Shown one piece after another: positions 4,606 to 5,289 of a DNA stretch of 5,289 nucleotides. Every line of letters starts with the position of its first letter. Within the stretch, counting starts at the first letter, position 1. The notes beneath the pieces are model-generated. The model was not told the DNA's origin. It made no database searches and worked only from the letters and a program-made list of their open reading frames with translations. This stretch comes from Acidobacteriaceae bacterium (GTDB taxonomy: Bacteria > Acidobacteriota > Terriglobia > Terriglobales > Acidobacteriaceae): the NCBI GenBank assembly GCA_009781125.1, contig WQYS01000204.1:1-5289 (forward strand), given 5' to 3'. A program made the position numbers and the translations under genes.

Positions 4606-5289
4606 ATGTCTGCCGGAAGTCCTGAACTGCTACCTGCCACGCCAGAGATGGCGGAACGTTATATCCGGTTGTTTGTCAACAATCATCGGGCCTACAGCCA
4701 GATGACGGACCATAAAGACAAACCAAGTTCCAACCGCTATTTCCGGCCACGGATAGACCATAATAACCCTAATTCAGAGTACAAAGAGCTTACAGTCGAG
4801 ACTGTAAGACGACATCTTCACGGGTCGATAACATGTATGTTTTATGCAATCGATCCCCAGACACAGTGGTCGAAGTGGACGTGCATTGATGCAGATTACG
4901 ACAACGCCGATCCGGACATACTCGTTCTTGCCGAAGCGTTGGAGAACGATGGTGTTCCGACCCTCTACGAGACCTCAAGGCGTGGTGCGCATTTGTGGAT
5001 TCTTCATGAAGTTCCGCTGCCGGCAGTCCTTTGCCGAGCTTATGTAACGATGCTCGCCAAAAAGCATGATGTGCCTATCAAAGGTGAACGCTTGGTATCC
5101 CCGTATAAGGAAGTTGTCGCTAAGCTGAACGGAGGGGATGTCGAGGCCAAGATCCACACGGAACAGAATGGCATTGAGTCATTCCCTCGGCAAGACATGC
5201 TCGCAGGAGGAACGGTCGGTAAGGGGATTCGCAGGCCGCTGGCTGTTCACCGCAAGACATATCAGCGACGCTGGTGTACATCCGCTGAA
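4606..5289 (+). CDS. Second AEP-like primase, divergent paralogue (primase 2), 3' end beyond window
   Basis: From ATG 4606 the frame is open for 228 codons to the window edge. It shares with primase 1 the N-terminal LFVNN…AYSQMTD block, QTQWSKWTCIDADYD (D95, D97), TSRRGAHLWILHE (H129), E191-S-F-P-R-Q-D197 and PLAVHRKTYQRRW (H215, R216). All AEP catalytic positions are therefore present. It differs by about 25 extra residues between VPIKG and the third motif (…SPYKEVVAKLNGGDVEAK…) and by a longer N-terminus. A C-terminal zinc ribbon, helicase or nuclease domain would lie outside the window and cannot be judged. An in-frame stop at 4576-4578 bounds the start; ATG 4606 is the first start codon after it, without a clear Shine-Dalgarno, and ATG 4648 is an alternative. 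The divergence from primase 1 suggests an old duplication or two separately acquired genes rather than a fresh copy. Confidence 0.8.
   Translation, partial: MSAGSPELLPATPEMAERYIRLFVNNHRAYSQMTDHKDKPSSNRYFRPRIDHNNPNSEYKELTVETVRRHLHGSITCMFYAIDPQTQWSKWTCIDADYDNADPDILVLAEALENDGVPTLYETSRRGAHLWILHEVPLPAVLCRAYVTMLAKKHDVPIKGERLVSPYKEVVAKLNGGDVEAKIHTEQNGIESFPRQDMLAGGTVGKGIRRPLAVHRKTYQRRWCTSAE

Noticed and set aside
4260..4640. 126-codon minus-strand frame
   Set aside because: It is antisense to the 3' end of primase 1 and to the whole cysteine-rich small gene, with no domain and unnatural composition. Treated as a shadow frame.

Overview
The window looks like a chromosome-to-accessory junction in an environmental bacterium of moderate GC. 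An Acidobacteriota (Terriglobia-like) host is my best guess. It rests on remembered resemblance of the dispersed GTCATCCTGAGCG...GAAGGACC element and on the general style of the genes, not on any search.

Layout, left to right. (1) Positions 1-234, minus strand: the N-terminal 78 residues of a LolD/MacB-type ABC transporter ATPase with an intact Walker A, running off the left edge. (2) Positions 328-360: a REP-like dispersed element. (3) Positions 385-1754: a dying TM2-domain membrane protein gene. A complete IS630-family element (405-1423, TA duplications at 403-404 and 1424-1425) sits near its fifth to seventh codon, and there is a separate frameshift near its 3' end. The IS transposase is split into two frames around an A7 run and keeps the full DD34E triad if the frames are joined by a -1 shift. 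(4) Positions 1755-2685: about 930 bases without a convincing gene, holding short repeats, hairpins, a structured leader-like unit (copy A) and a 14-codon micro-ORF with a perfect Shine-Dalgarno sequence. (5) Positions 2686 to about 3195: an unrecognised gene that appears frameshifted near 3063-3065. (6) Positions 3207-3353: a second copy (B) of the leader-like unit. (7) Positions 3360-4313: an archaeo-eukaryotic primase (AEP)-like protein with a C-terminal zinc ribbon. (8) Positions 4363-4533: a 56-residue cysteine-rich zinc-ribbon-like protein. (9) Positions 4606-5289: a second, divergent AEP-like protein that runs off the right edge.

The right half (2686-5289) is all on the plus strand and reads like a small accessory cassette: an unknown protein, primase 1, a mini zinc protein, primase 2. 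The AEP fold and motifs resemble the primase domain of TOTE conflict systems and the PrimPol-like proteins of mobile elements. Candidate roles are therefore replication priming for an integrated element, or nucleic-acid-targeting conflict or defence. No helicase, nuclease, integrase or attachment site is visible here, so the role is undecided. The most interesting features are the tandem divergent primases flanking a mini zinc protein, and the duplicated structured leader that precedes primase 1 but also a nearly empty locus 1.2 kb upstream.
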